Shown: positions 16,259 to 25,582, counted from the first letter of the stretch. The stretch: 56,026 nt of DNA from Bacilli bacterium (GCA_016296945.1 JAEDHQ010000002.1:1-56026); one strand, 5' to 3'. The notes: generated from the letters alone by a model not told the origin. Made by a program: numbers and translations.

Positions 16259-16954
16259 ATGTATGAGATTTTATTATTTGATATTGATAATACATTATTA
16301 AACTTTGATCTAGCGGAAGAGAAAGCAATTCATGTAGCTTTAGCTCATTATGATATTGAACCAACTTTAGAGGTTGTTTCAAAGTTTAAAGAAATTAATA
16401 AGCAGCTATGGAAAAAGTTTGAATTAGGAAAAATAACAAAAGAAAGATTATTAGAAAAACGTTTCGAAGAATTATTTGAATTCTTAGGTAATATCAAATA
16501 TTTAGAGAATAATATTTCTCGTGAAATCAATACCTATTATTTGAATCAATTAGCAAATTCTAGTGATTTAATGCCTGATGCATATGAAGTATTAAATGAA
16601 CTTTCAAAATCTCATAAGATTTATCTTGTTACAAATGGTGTTACCAAAACACAAACAAAGCGCATCAATAATAGTTCAATAAAAAAGTTCTTTAATGGTG
16701 TATATATTTCCGAAACAATTGGAATTCAAAAACCATACAAAGGTTTTTTTGATTATGTGTTTGCTGATTTAAAGATTAAAGATAAGAAAAAAGTCTTATT
16801 AATTGGTGATAGTTTAACTGCTGATATTATTGGTGGCATTAATTATGGAATAGATACGTGTTGGTATAATTTTAAAACTCAAGAAAGTAAAGATATTCGA
16901 CCAACATATGAAATAAAAAGTTTAAAGGAATTATTAGATATATGTATTTTTTAA
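16259..16954 (+). CDS. HAD-family phosphatase (YjjG/YfnB-like)
   Basis: This 231-residue haloacid-dehalogenase hydrolase resembles the YjjG-type noncanonical pyrimidine nucleotidases. Motif I is FDIDNTLLNF with the two catalytic aspartates near residues 8 and 10. Motif II is LVTNGVTKTQ, the motif III lysine is in GIQKPYKGFFD, and motif IV is LLIGDSLTADIIGG. An alpha-helical cap lies between motifs I and II. It begins 8 nt after cotE and shares its transcript, ending at a hairpin. The natural substrate is unknown. Confidence 0.88.
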   Translation: MYEILLFDIDNTLLNFDLAEEKAIHVALAHYDIEPTLEVVSKFKEINKQLWKKFELGKITKERLLEKRFEELFEFLGNIKYLENNISREINTYYLNQLANSSDLMPDAYEVLNELSKSHKIYLVTNGVTKTQTKRINNSSIKKFFNGVYISETIGIQKPYKGFFDYVFADLKIKDKKKVLLIGDSLTADIIGGINYGIDTCWYNFKTQESKDIRPTYEIKSLKELLDICIF

Positions 16955-16985
16955 AAAAGAGTCGAAACTGATTCGACTTTTTTTA
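16955..16985 (+). terminator. Terminator after the HAD phosphatase
   Basis: AGTCGAA / TTCGACT with loop ACTGA, flanked by an A-run and a T-run. Confidence 0.82.
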
Positions 16986-17005
16986 TTTTAATTGTAGTAT
17001 TTTTT

Positions 17006-17014
17006 TGGTATAAT
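17006..17014 (+). promoter_or_regulatory. Extended -10 promoter of the esterase gene
   Basis: TGGTATAAT at 17006-17014 is a perfect extended -10. The -35 region is T-rich and weak. Confidence 0.5.
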
Positions 17015-17046
17015 CTATGTGAAGATATTTCTAAAGAGTAAAAAAA

Positions 17047-17877
17047 ATGAAAGACAAAATTATTAAAAAAAGAATCGTAAAGATTAAGACTCAAAAAGGT
17101 AATAAACTATCATTACTAATTTTATCTAACAAAAATAATAGTGGTTATGCACCTGGAATATTATGGATTCATGGTGGTGGATATTTTACAGGAATGAAAG
17201 AAATGGTATATATGTCACGAGCTTTAAATCTTGTAAAAAAGTATAATGCAGTTGTTATTTCTCCCGGTTACAGATTATCTTTATTTCACCCATATCCTAA
17301 GGCATTAGAAGATTGTTATGAAGCATTGTTATATATGTTTTATCATTGTGATGAATTAAAAATTTTAAAAAATCAAATAATGGTTGGCGGAGAAAGTGCT
17401 GGAGGTGGTTTAGCTATTGCCTTGGTGATGCTTGCTAGAGATAAAAAGGAAGTAAACATTGCATATCAAATGCCTTTATATCCGATGATTGATAATTTTG
17501 ATACTTCATCATCAGTAAATAATCATGGCAAAGTTTGGAATACAAGAAGAAATCATTTCGGCTGGAAACTTTATTTACGAAAAAGAGCTAAAGAAGAAGT
17601 TGAACCATATGCTTCACCTGCTAGACAAAAAGATTATTCTAATTTACCTAGAGCCTATACCTTTGTTTGTGATCAAGAGCCATTTTATGATGAAACAATA
17701 ACTTATATTAATAATTTACAAAAAGCCGGGATATCTGCAAAAGTAGATATCTATCCGAGTAATATTCATGCTTTTGATATGCTTTATCCTTCTAAAGAAA
17801 TCTCGAAACAGGCAATTAAAAAGTTTGAAGAAGAATTTGAGTATGCTTTAAAAAACTTCTTTGCAGATAATAAATAG
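17047..17877 (+). CDS. Alpha/beta hydrolase-3 family esterase (HSL type)
   Basis: This 276-residue esterase or lipase belongs to the hormone-sensitive-lipase group. It has the oxyanion motif WIHGGGYF near residue 40, the nucleophile motif GGESAGGG (Ser near residue 118), an acid candidate in VCDQEPFYDE and the catalytic His in NIHAFDML. There is no signal peptide, so it acts in the cytoplasm, probably on short acyl esters. It has its own promoter and terminator and stands alone. Confidence 0.88.
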   Translation: MKDKIIKKRIVKIKTQKGNKLSLLILSNKNNSGYAPGILWIHGGGYFTGMKEMVYMSRALNLVKKYNAVVISPGYRLSLFHPYPKALEDCYEALLYMFYHCDELKILKNQIMVGGESAGGGLAIALVMLARDKKEVNIAYQMPLYPMIDNFDTSSSVNNHGKVWNTRRNHFGWKLYLRKRAKEEVEPYASPARQKDYSNLPRAYTFVCDQEPFYDETITYINNLQKAGISAKVDIYPSNIHAFDMLYPSKEISKQAIKKFEEEFEYALKNFFADNK

Positions 17878-17899
17878 TGTTTGAAAGACACTATTTTTT
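17873..17899 (+). terminator. Terminator after the esterase
   Basis: AATAGTGT (17873-17880) pairs with ACACTATT (17888-17895), followed by a T-run. The stop codon is inside the stem. Confidence 0.8.
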
Positions 17900-17971
17900 T
17901 GATAAAAGATTATTGTATTAATAAAATTTTTAAATATTGGAAATAATAAACATACTTAATGAGGTTATACT

Positions 17972-18412
17972 ATGTGGATATTATTTTCAATTCTCTCAGC
18001 CGTTTTTGCGGCAGTTATGAGTTTTACGGTAAAAGTAGGATTAAAAGATTTAAATCCTGTCTTAAGCTTAACTGTTAGAACGTTTTGGGTTTTCATATTT
18101 TCTGTAATCTTAATTCTAATCTGTAAAATATTTAAGTTTAAAATATCAGAAGATATAAAATTCTATTCATTATTTACGATTAAAAATTTTTTATGGATAA
18201 TGGTTGTCAGTGTCGCAACGTTCTTAACATGGCTTTTTTATTTTTTTGCAATCAAAAATGGTACTGCTACAAAAGTAATGGCAATTGATAAATTAAGTAT
18301 CATTTTAATTGTCATCTTAAGTGCAATATTTTTAAAGGAAAAGATTACATTTTCAATGGTTGTGGGGATTATTCTCTTAATTGTTGGTAGTTTTATGATT
18401 GTTTTTAATTAA
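17972..18412 (+). CDS. Half-size EamA-family membrane transporter
   Basis: This 146-residue integral membrane protein has a single EamA/DMT domain of about five helices, running from MWILFSILSAVFAAVMSFTV to the C-terminal motif FLKEKITFSMVVGIILLIVG. Most EamA transporters have two such domains, so this one probably works as a dimer, in the manner of small multidrug resistance proteins. The substrate is unknown. GAGG precedes the ATG. No partner gene is nearby. Confidence 0.8.
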   Translation: MWILFSILSAVFAAVMSFTVKVGLKDLNPVLSLTVRTFWVFIFSVILILICKIFKFKISEDIKFYSLFTIKNFLWIMVVSVATFLTWLFYFFAIKNGTATKVMAIDKLSIILIVILSAIFLKEKITFSMVVGIILLIVGSFMIVFN

Positions 18413-18415
18413 TAT

Positions 18416-18444
18416 TTGAAAAATAATAGCTTTTGGTGTATAAT
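18416..18444 (+). promoter_or_regulatory. Promoter upstream of the membrane protein-suf unit
   Basis: TTGAAA at 18416-18421, a 17-nt spacer and TATAAT at 18439-18444. It is the nearest promoter upstream of sufC. Confidence 0.6.
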
Positions 18445-18484
18445 AATATAGTTAAAGATATAACACATAATTTGAGGTATTTTT

Positions 18485-18976
18485 ATGGATATAAAAGCTA
18501 TTAATCATTTAAATGATCGAATAAATAACCTTAAGAAAAAGTGGAATCAAGAACTAGATACTGTTAATCACTATTATTGGCCAATTGTAGCAAAAATTAA
18601 ACGTGATAAGAAAAATCATGTCTGGTATTTCACATTATCATTATGCCTTCTTGGTTGTGTTCTAATGTGGATAGTTTTAGGTGAAATAGTTAATGAGTAT
18701 TGGCTTGGTGCTTCATTAGGTGGTAGTGGAATTATTATTTTTTTAACTGCTCTAAGAATGATTAAAACATTAAAAGCTTTAAAGAAAGAGAATACTAATT
18801 GGGAAAAAGCATTAAAAACTGCAAATGAATTGCAAGAAGAGATAAAATTAAAAAGTGAAGAATGTACAAAATATATGCTTGATGAGCTTAAAAATCATGA
18901 TATCGAAATTAAAAATATCGGAACTGCTTATGATGATGTATTAGAATATTTCAACCAATGGGTAGAAACAGTTTAA
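18485..18976 (+). CDS. Unassigned two-helix membrane protein upstream of suf
   Basis: This 163-residue protein has no recognised family. It has a charged N-terminal helix, two membrane segments (about residues 45-63 and 70-90) joined by EIVNEYWLG, and a long amphipathic, coiled-coil-like C-terminal half rich in E and K. GAGGT precedes the start. Only 31 nt separate it from sufC, with no terminator, so it is probably the first gene of the suf transcript. Any link to iron-sulfur assembly is inference from position. Confidence 0.65.
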   Translation: MDIKAINHLNDRINNLKKKWNQELDTVNHYYWPIVAKIKRDKKNHVWYFTLSLCLLGCVLMWIVLGEIVNEYWLGASLGGSGIIIFLTALRMIKTLKALKKENTNWEKALKTANELQEEIKLKSEECTKYMLDELKNHDIEIKNIGTAYDDVLEYFNQWVETV

Positions 18977-19007
18977 CTACCCTTTTATATCGCGAGGAGA
19001 TAAAGTT

Positions 19008-19853
19008 ATGCAAAGAGTATTAAAGATTAAAGATTTACATGTGTCTGTTGAAGATAATGATGGAGTAAGCCAAAAAGAAATTTTAAAAGGATTAAATTTA
19101 GAAGTTAAAACTGGTGAAATCCATGCGATAATGGGTCCTAATGGTACTGGTAAAAGCACTTTAGCAGGAACTATTATGGGTCATTATAAATATAACGTTA
19201 CTGATGGAAGTATCAATTTAGATGATTTAGATGTATTGAATATGAGTGTAGATGAACGAAGCCGTGCGGGAATTTTCCTTGCAATGCAATATCCTAATGA
19301 AATTAGTGGCGTTAGTAATTCTGATTTCATCAAAACAGCAATGCAAGCCCGTTTACCTGAAGGTGAACATATTAAACTATTTAAATTTATTAAAGAACTA
19401 GATAAAGCGGTGAGTGATTTAAAAATGCGTAGTGATTTACCACATCGTTATTTAAATGAAGGATTTAGTGGTGGTGAAAAGAAACGTAATGAAATCTTAC
19501 AAATGAAAATGCTTAAACCATCTTTTGCCATTCTTGATGAAATAGATTCTGGTTTAGATGTTGATGCTTTAAGAATTGTTGGTGAAAATGTTAATAATAT
19601 GCGTAGCCCTGATTTTGGCGCAATTGTCATTACCCATTATCAAAGATTACTTGATTATATTGATTGTGATTATGTGCATATAATGGTTGATGGAAGAATT
19701 GTAAAGACGGGGGGAAAAGAATTGATTGAAAAAGTTGATGCTTTAGGTTATGATTGGATTAAAGAAGAATTAGGAATTGTTGATGAAGTTGCTTCTAAAC
19801 CTCGTACTGTTTTAGGTACTTGTGCTGTTAAGAAAGGAACTGAAAACAAATAA
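19008..19853 (+). CDS. sufC: Fe-S assembly ATPase SufC
   Basis: SufC is the ABC-type ATPase of the SufBCD scaffold that builds iron-sulfur clusters. The 281-residue product shows Walker A GPNGTGKST at residues 43-51, the SufC-type signature FSGGEKKRNEI, Walker B FAILDEIDSGLD and the H-loop ITHY. It carries about 25 extra residues at the C-terminus (KPRTVLGTCAVKKGT) compared with typical SufC. GAGGAG precedes the start. It heads the canonical sufC-D-S-U-B order. Confidence 0.96.
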   Translation: MQRVLKIKDLHVSVEDNDGVSQKEILKGLNLEVKTGEIHAIMGPNGTGKSTLAGTIMGHYKYNVTDGSINLDDLDVLNMSVDERSRAGIFLAMQYPNEISGVSNSDFIKTAMQARLPEGEHIKLFKFIKELDKAVSDLKMRSDLPHRYLNEGFSGGEKKRNEILQMKMLKPSFAILDEIDSGLDVDALRIVGENVNNMRSPDFGAIVITHYQRLLDYIDCDYVHIMVDGRIVKTGGKELIEKVDALGYDWIKEELGIVDEVASKPRTVLGTCAVKKGTENK

Positions 19854-20752
19854 TGAAACGCTTTATGAAAATCCCATTATTTAATACTTTCAAAAATTGT
19901 AATTATCTATTCTTACATAATAATAACTATGTAAGTAGTAATATAAATCAAAAAGATTTAAATTTCTTAAATGATCTTGAAATAACTATTTATCATTTGT
20001 TGGATAAAGATTGTAATCTTAATTATACATTTAAGCAAGGAATTAATGTGAAAATTACAGAAGTCAATTATTATAATGGTAATCTAAAAATTACAAAAGA
20101 AATCAATTGTTTAGATAATTCTCATATTTCTTTAATTACAATTGAGGAAAGTGAAGATTTAGATTGTAATATTTGTGTTAATGTAAATACAAATATTTTA
20201 AAGAATGCATATCTTGATAGTAAGAAATTAGCTATTTTAAAAAGTAATATAAAGTATGATGAAGAAACATTATTATCAGGTAAAAGAGCTAATACTGAAG
20301 CAATGAATGTTTTGGTTAATAATTATTGTAAACATCAAGAATTTAATTTAGTTAGCAAACATATATCAGTAGAATCTGAATCAAAGATGACTAACTTTGG
20401 CATTTGTAAAGGAAAATCAGTGTTAGATATTAACACTAATGGCTATGTTGTTAGAAATGCAAGTAAGAGTGTGATTTCTCAAAAAACAAAAGGAATTTTA
20501 CTAGATTTTGAAGCAGTGATTAGTGCTAACCCGTGGTTACAGATTGATGACTATGATTGTCTAGCCTCTCATGGGGCCGGAATCGGTTCAATTGACGATG
20601 AAGAATTATATTATTTGATGAGTCGTGGTTTAACTGAATCTGAAAGTAGTCGTTTAATTATTAATGGTTTTGTAAATCCAATTTTTCAAGAAATTAATAA
20701 TAAAGAATTAAAAGAAGAGTTAATTAATTTAAATATTTTAAATGATAAATAA
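19853..20752 (+). CDS. sufD: Fe-S assembly protein SufD
   Basis: SufD partners SufB in the Fe-S scaffold. The conserved beta-helix and C-terminal core are visible: AVISANPWLQIDDYDCLASHGAGIGSIDDEELYYLMSRG carries the SHGAGIG and YLMSRGL motifs. The 299-residue length is well below the usual 400 or more, with a shortened N-terminal region. Its ATG overlaps the sufC stop by 1 nt and no separate ribosome site is visible, so it relies on coupling. Confidence 0.93.
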   Translation: MKRFMKIPLFNTFKNCNYLFLHNNNYVSSNINQKDLNFLNDLEITIYHLLDKDCNLNYTFKQGINVKITEVNYYNGNLKITKEINCLDNSHISLITIEESEDLDCNICVNVNTNILKNAYLDSKKLAILKSNIKYDEETLLSGKRANTEAMNVLVNNYCKHQEFNLVSKHISVESESKMTNFGICKGKSVLDINTNGYVVRNASKSVISQKTKGILLDFEAVISANPWLQIDDYDCLASHGAGIGSIDDEELYYLMSRGLTESESSRLIINGFVNPIFQEINNKELKEELINLNILNDK

Positions 20753-20781
20753 ATAAAGAAATTCGAATGGTAGGTGAGAAC

Positions 20782-22005
20782 ATGGATGCTTATAAATTAC
20801 GTGAAGACTTTTTAATATATAAAAATAATCCTGATTTAGTATATATGGATACGGGTGCAACATCATTAAAACCATTCCGTGTTTTAGCAAAAATGAATGA
20901 ATATTATTATGATTATGGAGTTAACATTCATCGTGGTGTTTATAAATTAAGTTATCTTGCTACAGATCAATATGATTTAGCTCGTAATAAAATTGCAAAA
21001 TTTATTAATGCAAAAGATGAAGAAATTGTGTTCTTACGTAATGCGAGTGAAGCATTAAATTTTGTTAGTTTAACTTATGGAGAAGCAAACTTAACAGAAG
21101 GAGATGAAGTGATTACATCTGAACTTGATCATCACTCATGTTTCTTACCATGGATGAAGATTTGTGAGAAAAAGAAAGCAATATTAAAATATATTCCTCT
21201 AACTGAAGATGGACGAGTTACGATTGAAAATTTCAAGAAAGTATTAAGTAATAAAACTAAAGTTGTTGCTATTCACTACTATTCTAATGTTTTTGGATTT
21301 AGAAGCCCAATAGAAGAAATCATTAAACTAGCCCATGAAGTAGGAGCTATTGTTATTGTTGATGCTGCACAAGCGGTTGCTCATACTAAAGTTGATGTTA
21401 AAGAATTAGATTGTGACTTTCTAGCTTTTTCTGGGCATAAAATGTTAGGCCCAATGGGAATTGGCATTTTATACGGCAAGAAAAAAATTTTGAAAAAGTT
21501 AGATCCACTATATTATGGTGGTGATATGAATGATGAAGTATCTAAAAATAAAGTAGAAGTCAAAGAAATTCCTTATCGTTTTGAAACGGGAACACCTGCT
21601 GTTGCGGAAGCAATTGGTTTAGGGGAAGCAGTAGATTATATAAATGAATTAGGATTAGAAAATATTCATAAATATACTAAAGATTTATACAACTACACAA
21701 TTGAAAAGTTACAGAATATTAAAGGTATTACAATTTATAATAAAAACCCAGAACTACCAATTATTGCTTTCAATATTAATGGGGTTCATCCACATGATGC
21801 CGCAACATTGTTTGATGAAGCAAACATTTGTTTAAGAGCAGGCCACCACTGTGCCCAACTCTTAACAAAATGGTTAGGCGTTACAGGAACACTGAGAGGT
21901 TCTTTTTATATCTATAATACAATTGAAGATTGTGATAAATTTATTAATACAGTTATTGATGCAGTAAAATTCTTTGAAAAAATAAATGGTGAAAGTTATG
22001 AATGA
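20782..22005 (+). CDS. sufS: Cysteine desulfurase SufS
   Basis: SufS is the PLP-dependent desulfurase that supplies sulfur from cysteine. Landmarks are VYMDTGATSLKP near the N-terminus, NFVSLTYG, SELDHHSCFLPW, VDAAQAVAHTKVDV, the PLP lysine in FSGHKMLGPMGIG and the sulfur-relay cysteine in RAGHHCAQLL. AGGTGAG at 20772-20778 supports the start at 20782 (407 residues) rather than the ATG at 20767. The gene ends in TGA and overlaps sufU by 8 nt. Confidence 0.96.
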   Translation: MDAYKLREDFLIYKNNPDLVYMDTGATSLKPFRVLAKMNEYYYDYGVNIHRGVYKLSYLATDQYDLARNKIAKFINAKDEEIVFLRNASEALNFVSLTYGEANLTEGDEVITSELDHHSCFLPWMKICEKKKAILKYIPLTEDGRVTIENFKKVLSNKTKVVAIHYYSNVFGFRSPIEEIIKLAHEVGAIVIVDAAQAVAHTKVDVKELDCDFLAFSGHKMLGPMGIGILYGKKKILKKLDPLYYGGDMNDEVSKNKVEVKEIPYRFETGTPAVAEAIGLGEAVDYINELGLENIHKYTKDLYNYTIEKLQNIKGITIYNKNPELPIIAFNINGVHPHDAATLFDEANICLRAGHHCAQLLTKWLGVTGTLRGSFYIYNTIEDCDKFINTVIDAVKFFEKINGESYE

Positions 22006-22438
22006 TAAATATAAAATCGATTTAGAATCTTTATATCGTCAAGTAATTATGGATCATTATAAAAATCCTCGCAATAAGGGATTAGTTGGCTGGCCTCATG
22101 TCCATATCAAAAATCCTTCATGTGGTGATGATATTACAATTGAAGCATTAGTTGAAGATGGTGTTGTGAAAAAGATTCATCATCAAGGAACAGGTTGCAG
22201 TATTTGCTGTTCTTCTGCTTCTGTTTTATCAGAAACATTAGAAGGAAAAACTGTTGAAGAAGCAAATGAACTAATTGAAGAATTCTTTGAAATGGTTAAA
22301 GGAAAAGAAAATCCTAATGAAGAATTAGAAGAAGCTTTAGTTTATCAAGGGGTAGCAAAATTCCCAGCACGTATTAAATGTGCCACAATTTCTTGGAAAG
22401 CATTGCAAAGACTTCTTAATGGTGATGAAGATGAATGA
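21998..22438 (+). CDS. sufU: Sulfur transfer protein SufU
   Basis: SufU is the zinc-containing sulfurtransferase that relieves SufS of its persulfide. The 146-residue protein has NPSCGDDI, GCSICCSSASVLSE and RIKCATISW, which hold the three cysteines and the aspartate used as metal ligands. The SufU-type insertion between GKTVEEA and the last cysteine is present. GGTGAAAG supports the ATG at 21998; an earlier ATG at 21986 would lengthen the overlap with sufS. Confidence 0.95.
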   Translation: MNDKYKIDLESLYRQVIMDHYKNPRNKGLVGWPHVHIKNPSCGDDITIEALVEDGVVKKIHHQGTGCSICCSSASVLSETLEGKTVEEANELIEEFFEMVKGKENPNEELEEALVYQGVAKFPARIKCATISWKALQRLLNGDEDE

Positions 22439-23837
22439 TCGTAATGATATTAATAAAATCATTGGTGATTATAAATATGGTTTTCATACAGAAGTAGAAG
22501 ATGTCTTAACAACAGGAAAAGGTTTAAGTAGAGAAGTTGTAGAAAAGATATCAGAATTTAAAAATGAACCTACTTGGATGAAAGATATTCGCATTAAAGC
22601 ATATGAAAAATTTGCTAGTATGCCACAACCTTCTTTTGGACCTAATTTAGATTTTCTTGATTTTAATGATTATACATATTATATTAAAACAAGTAAACAG
22701 GTTGAAAAAAGTTGGGATGATGTTCCTGATAATATCAAAAAAACATTTGACAAATTAGGATTACCAGAAGCAGAAAAGAAATATTTAGGTGGTTTATCAA
22801 CACAATTTGAATCAGAAGTTGTTTATCATAACACATTAGTTGAACTTGAAAAACTAGGAGTTCTCTTTTGTGATACTGATACTGCTTTAAAAAAATATCC
22901 AGAGATTGTAAAAGAATATTTTGGGAAAGTAGTACCTTATACAGATAATAAATACGCAGCTTTAAATACTGCTGTCTGGAGTGGTGGATCTTTTATTTAT
23001 GTACCAAAAGGCGTAAAATTAGAAAAACCATTACAATCATATTTTAGAATTAATAGTGAACAAATGGGGCAATTTGAAAGAACATTAATTATTGTTGATG
23101 AAGGTGCAAGCCTAAATTATGTTGAAGGATGTACTGCTCCAATCTATTCAAAAGATTCACTACATGCCGCAATCGTTGAAATTTATGTCCGTGACCATGG
23201 TTATTGTCGTTATTCTACAGTCCAAAACTGGAGTAATAATATTGTTAATTTGGTTACTAAACGAGCAAAATGTGAAAGTTATGCTCATATGGAATGGATC
23301 GATGGAAACATTGGATCAATGGTTAATATGAAATATCCTGCTTGTATTTTAGCAGGTGATCACGCGAAAGGAACAACTGTATCAATTGCTTTTGCGGGAG
23401 CAGGACAATATCAAGATACAGGTGCGAAGATGATTCATTTAGCTCCAAATACATCAAGTACAATTATTTCAAAATCAATTTGTCGTGGTGGGGGAGTTGT
23501 AAATTACCGTGGTGCTGTGAAGCATAGTAAGAATGCTACAAACGCTAAAAGCCATGTAGAATGTGATACTATTATCTTAGATAATATTTCTAAAAGTGAT
23601 ACAATTCCTTTAAATGTTGTAAGCAATAAAACAAGTCGCATTGAACATGAAGCAACTGTATCAAAAGTATCTGAAGAGCAAATGTTTTATTTAATGAGTC
23701 GAGGATTAACTTCTTCTCAAGCATTAGAGATGATTGTTATGGGCTTTATTGAACCATTCTCCAAAGAATTACCAATGGAATATGCCGTTGAACTAAATCA
23801 ATTAATTAAATTAGAAATGACTGGTTCGATTGGTTAA
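22431..23837 (+). CDS. sufB: Fe-S assembly scaffold SufB
   Basis: SufB is the main scaffold subunit on which clusters form. The 468-residue protein has GLSREVVEKISEFKNEP, TAVWSGGSFIYVPKGV, NYVEGCTAP, CRGGGVVNYRG and the C-terminal EATVSKVSEEQMFYLMSRGL. GGTGATGA before 22431 and the 8-nt overlap with sufU favour this start over upstream in-frame ATGs. It is the last gene of the suf operon and is followed by a hairpin. Confidence 0.96.
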   Translation: MNDRNDINKIIGDYKYGFHTEVEDVLTTGKGLSREVVEKISEFKNEPTWMKDIRIKAYEKFASMPQPSFGPNLDFLDFNDYTYYIKTSKQVEKSWDDVPDNIKKTFDKLGLPEAEKKYLGGLSTQFESEVVYHNTLVELEKLGVLFCDTDTALKKYPEIVKEYFGKVVPYTDNKYAALNTAVWSGGSFIYVPKGVKLEKPLQSYFRINSEQMGQFERTLIIVDEGASLNYVEGCTAPIYSKDSLHAAIVEIYVRDHGYCRYSTVQNWSNNIVNLVTKRAKCESYAHMEWIDGNIGSMVNMKYPACILAGDHAKGTTVSIAFAGAGQYQDTGAKMIHLAPNTSSTIISKSICRGGGVVNYRGAVKHSKNATNAKSHVECDTIILDNISKSDTIPLNVVSNKTSRIEHEATVSKVSEEQMFYLMSRGLTSSQALEMIVMGFIEPFSKELPMEYAVELNQLIKLEMTGSIG

Positions 23838-23844
23838 TGATATT

Positions 23845-23880
23845 AAAAAAGCAGTAGAAAAAAATCTATTGCTTTTTGTA
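23845..23880 (+). terminator. Terminator of the suf operon
   Basis: AAAAGCAGTAGA pairs with TCTATTGCTTTT (one G-T pair) around an A-rich loop, followed by Ts. Confidence 0.8.
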
Positions 23881-24064
23881 TTTTAGGTATGGATAATAAC
23901 ATAAAGAAGATAGTTCATAGAGACAAGAGTTAATTATAAGAATAGTATATACAAGAAGTAGTTATAAAAAAGGAATAGATCGTCTAACCCTAAGTAATAG
24001 AAAATATTAACCTTGAAGTAAAGAGACTTAAATCTATAAAAGATTATTATGTTTCTTTCCTTCT

Positions 24065-24092
24065 TTGAAAAAAAAGAATATTATGGTATAAT
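24065..24092 (+). promoter_or_regulatory. Promoter of the degenerate ABC pair
   Basis: TTGAAA at 24065-24070, a 16-nt spacer and an extended -10 (TGG then TATAAT at 24087-24092). Because it lies inside the upstream part of the frame, it rules out a start at 24049. Confidence 0.65.
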
Positions 24093-24111
24093 CATTTATA
24101 ATGGTGATACT

Positions 24112-24936
24112 ATGAGTTACTTAAGAATATTTAATTTACAATTTAATAAATATCAATTCACTACAACATTTGAAGAAAACATCGTATATGGAGTCTATTG
24201 TCCTTGTGAAGAGGTCAGAACACAATTTCTTAAATTAATTACAGGAATTAATAATTCTTTTAAAGCTGTTTTGTATAATGACAATGAAGCATTTGAAAAT
24301 AAAGAATATTTTAGAAAGCGATTATATATAGATTTTAAAAATAAATATTTAAAAACATTAAATGCAAATGTAATTAAGGAAGCCATTAATATGCGTTTTC
24401 AAAAAGAATTTAATATTAAGAATTATAAAGATGCCGTTACAATGACAAATATTCGTAGTGAGGTAAAACTTACAAATGAATACTCATTTACTATGCAAGG
24501 AGTAACTTTATCAAGTTATTGCTTATTTAAAGGATTGAATTACCAATATAATATTATTGATAATCCAACATTTAATATTACAAATCCAGATCTTAAGAAG
24601 AAAATTTATCTGAATATATGTAAAAAAGAATTAAATCCAATCATTACTTTTGATAACTTAACAGATGCAAAACAGTATTGTGATAAGTTGATTGTTATTG
24701 GAGATTTTCCTCATCTCTATCAAATTGATCTAAAAAATGATTCTTTTATGCTTTCTGATGATAATATAATTTTGCGTAAACGAATTTTTAAAGTAAATGA
24801 TTCTGTGATTAGTATTAATACATATTCTAAAGAAGAATTGAAATATTTATCGAAAAATAAAGTAAAATACAAGTTCCTTAACTTTAGTGAAATAATTAAG
24901 TTATTAGGAGGTAATAGAAATCAAAATGAAAAATAA
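24112..24936 (+). CDS. ABC-ATPase-like protein without nucleotide-binding motifs
   Basis: This 274-residue protein aligns by eye with small ABC transporter ATPases but has lost the catalytic motifs. The Walker A position reads VYCPCEEVRTQF (residues 29-40) in place of GxxGxGKST. The signature position reads TLSSYCLF, the Walker B region is YNIIDNPTFNI with Asn151 where the catalytic Glu should be, and the H-loop position reads TFDNLTDAKQYCDKLIVI. It overlaps the following membrane protein by 11 nt. GGTGAT precedes the start. I infer a pseudo-ATPase with a structural or regulatory role, or a decaying gene; the intact frame and promoter favour function. Confidence 0.6.
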   Translation: MSYLRIFNLQFNKYQFTTTFEENIVYGVYCPCEEVRTQFLKLITGINNSFKAVLYNDNEAFENKEYFRKRLYIDFKNKYLKTLNANVIKEAINMRFQKEFNIKNYKDAVTMTNIRSEVKLTNEYSFTMQGVTLSSYCLFKGLNYQYNIIDNPTFNITNPDLKKKIYLNICKKELNPIITFDNLTDAKQYCDKLIVIGDFPHLYQIDLKNDSFMLSDDNIILRKRIFKVNDSVISINTYSKEELKYLSKNKVKYKFLNFSEIIKLLGGNRNQNEK

Positions 24937-25582
24937 AATACTTTTTAAAAATTCTTTACTATTGATAGCATTATTAGCAATAATTGGAATTATATTATAT
25001 GTATTAATAATCTTTTCATTTGATTTTGATAAACTAACTTTTGATGTTAAGTATTGCTTGATTGCGCCTATCTTTTTTATTGCGATTTTAGCGAGTGGCT
25101 TATATTCAATTGATTACTTTAAAACTACATTTTTTTATAACTTAAGTTTTGGCTTAACAAGAAAAGAAAACATGAGTAGCTATTTTAAAACAATTCTTTT
25201 AGTTTTGTTAATGTTATTAATATTTAGTTTTGTTTATTTAATTTCTATTTTTATTTATTTATTTTGTAAAGGAGTTTCTTTTACTGCTTGTTTTAAATTA
25301 ATTGTAGAATTAATAGAAATCGAAATGTTATTTGATGTCATAAGTTATTATATTTTTTGTAATGCGACCATTGCCTTTATCAGTAATTTATTAGATAAAA
25401 TCATCAAAGGTAAAGAAATTATTATCATTATTAGTTATGTGCTTATCATTAGTGTATTATTTATCCTCAATGTTATCTATAATATTCTTAATGGCAAAAT
25501 CATTTTTAATTTCTTATTCATAATCCTGGGAATTGTTCTATTTTTAATAAATTACAAAGTAACATTAAAAAAGAATTATTAA
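24926..25582 (+). CDS. Six-helix membrane protein, partner of the ABC-like protein
   Basis: This 218-residue, extremely hydrophobic protein has about six membrane helices and a short charged cytoplasmic loop (YNLSFGLTRKEN) after the second, as in ABC-2-type permeases. Its sequence is too simple to assign. AGGAGG is 14 nt before the ATG, an unusually long gap, and the start lies inside the upstream gene. The pair looks like an ABC exporter whose ATPase has lost activity. Confidence 0.6.
   Translation: MKNKILFKNSLLLIALLAIIGIILYVLIIFSFDFDKLTFDVKYCLIAPIFFIAILASGLYSIDYFKTTFFYNLSFGLTRKENMSSYFKTILLVLLMLLIFSFVYLISIFIYLFCKGVSFTACFKLIVELIEIEMLFDVISYYIFCNATIAFISNLLDKIIKGKEIIIIISYVLIISVLFILNVIYNILNGKIIFNFLFIILGIVLFLINYKVTLKKNY

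Noticed and set aside
24049..24111. An upstream ATG for the ABC-like protein
   Set aside because: A promoter with an extended -10 lies at 24065-24092, inside this extension, and a ribosome site serves 24112.
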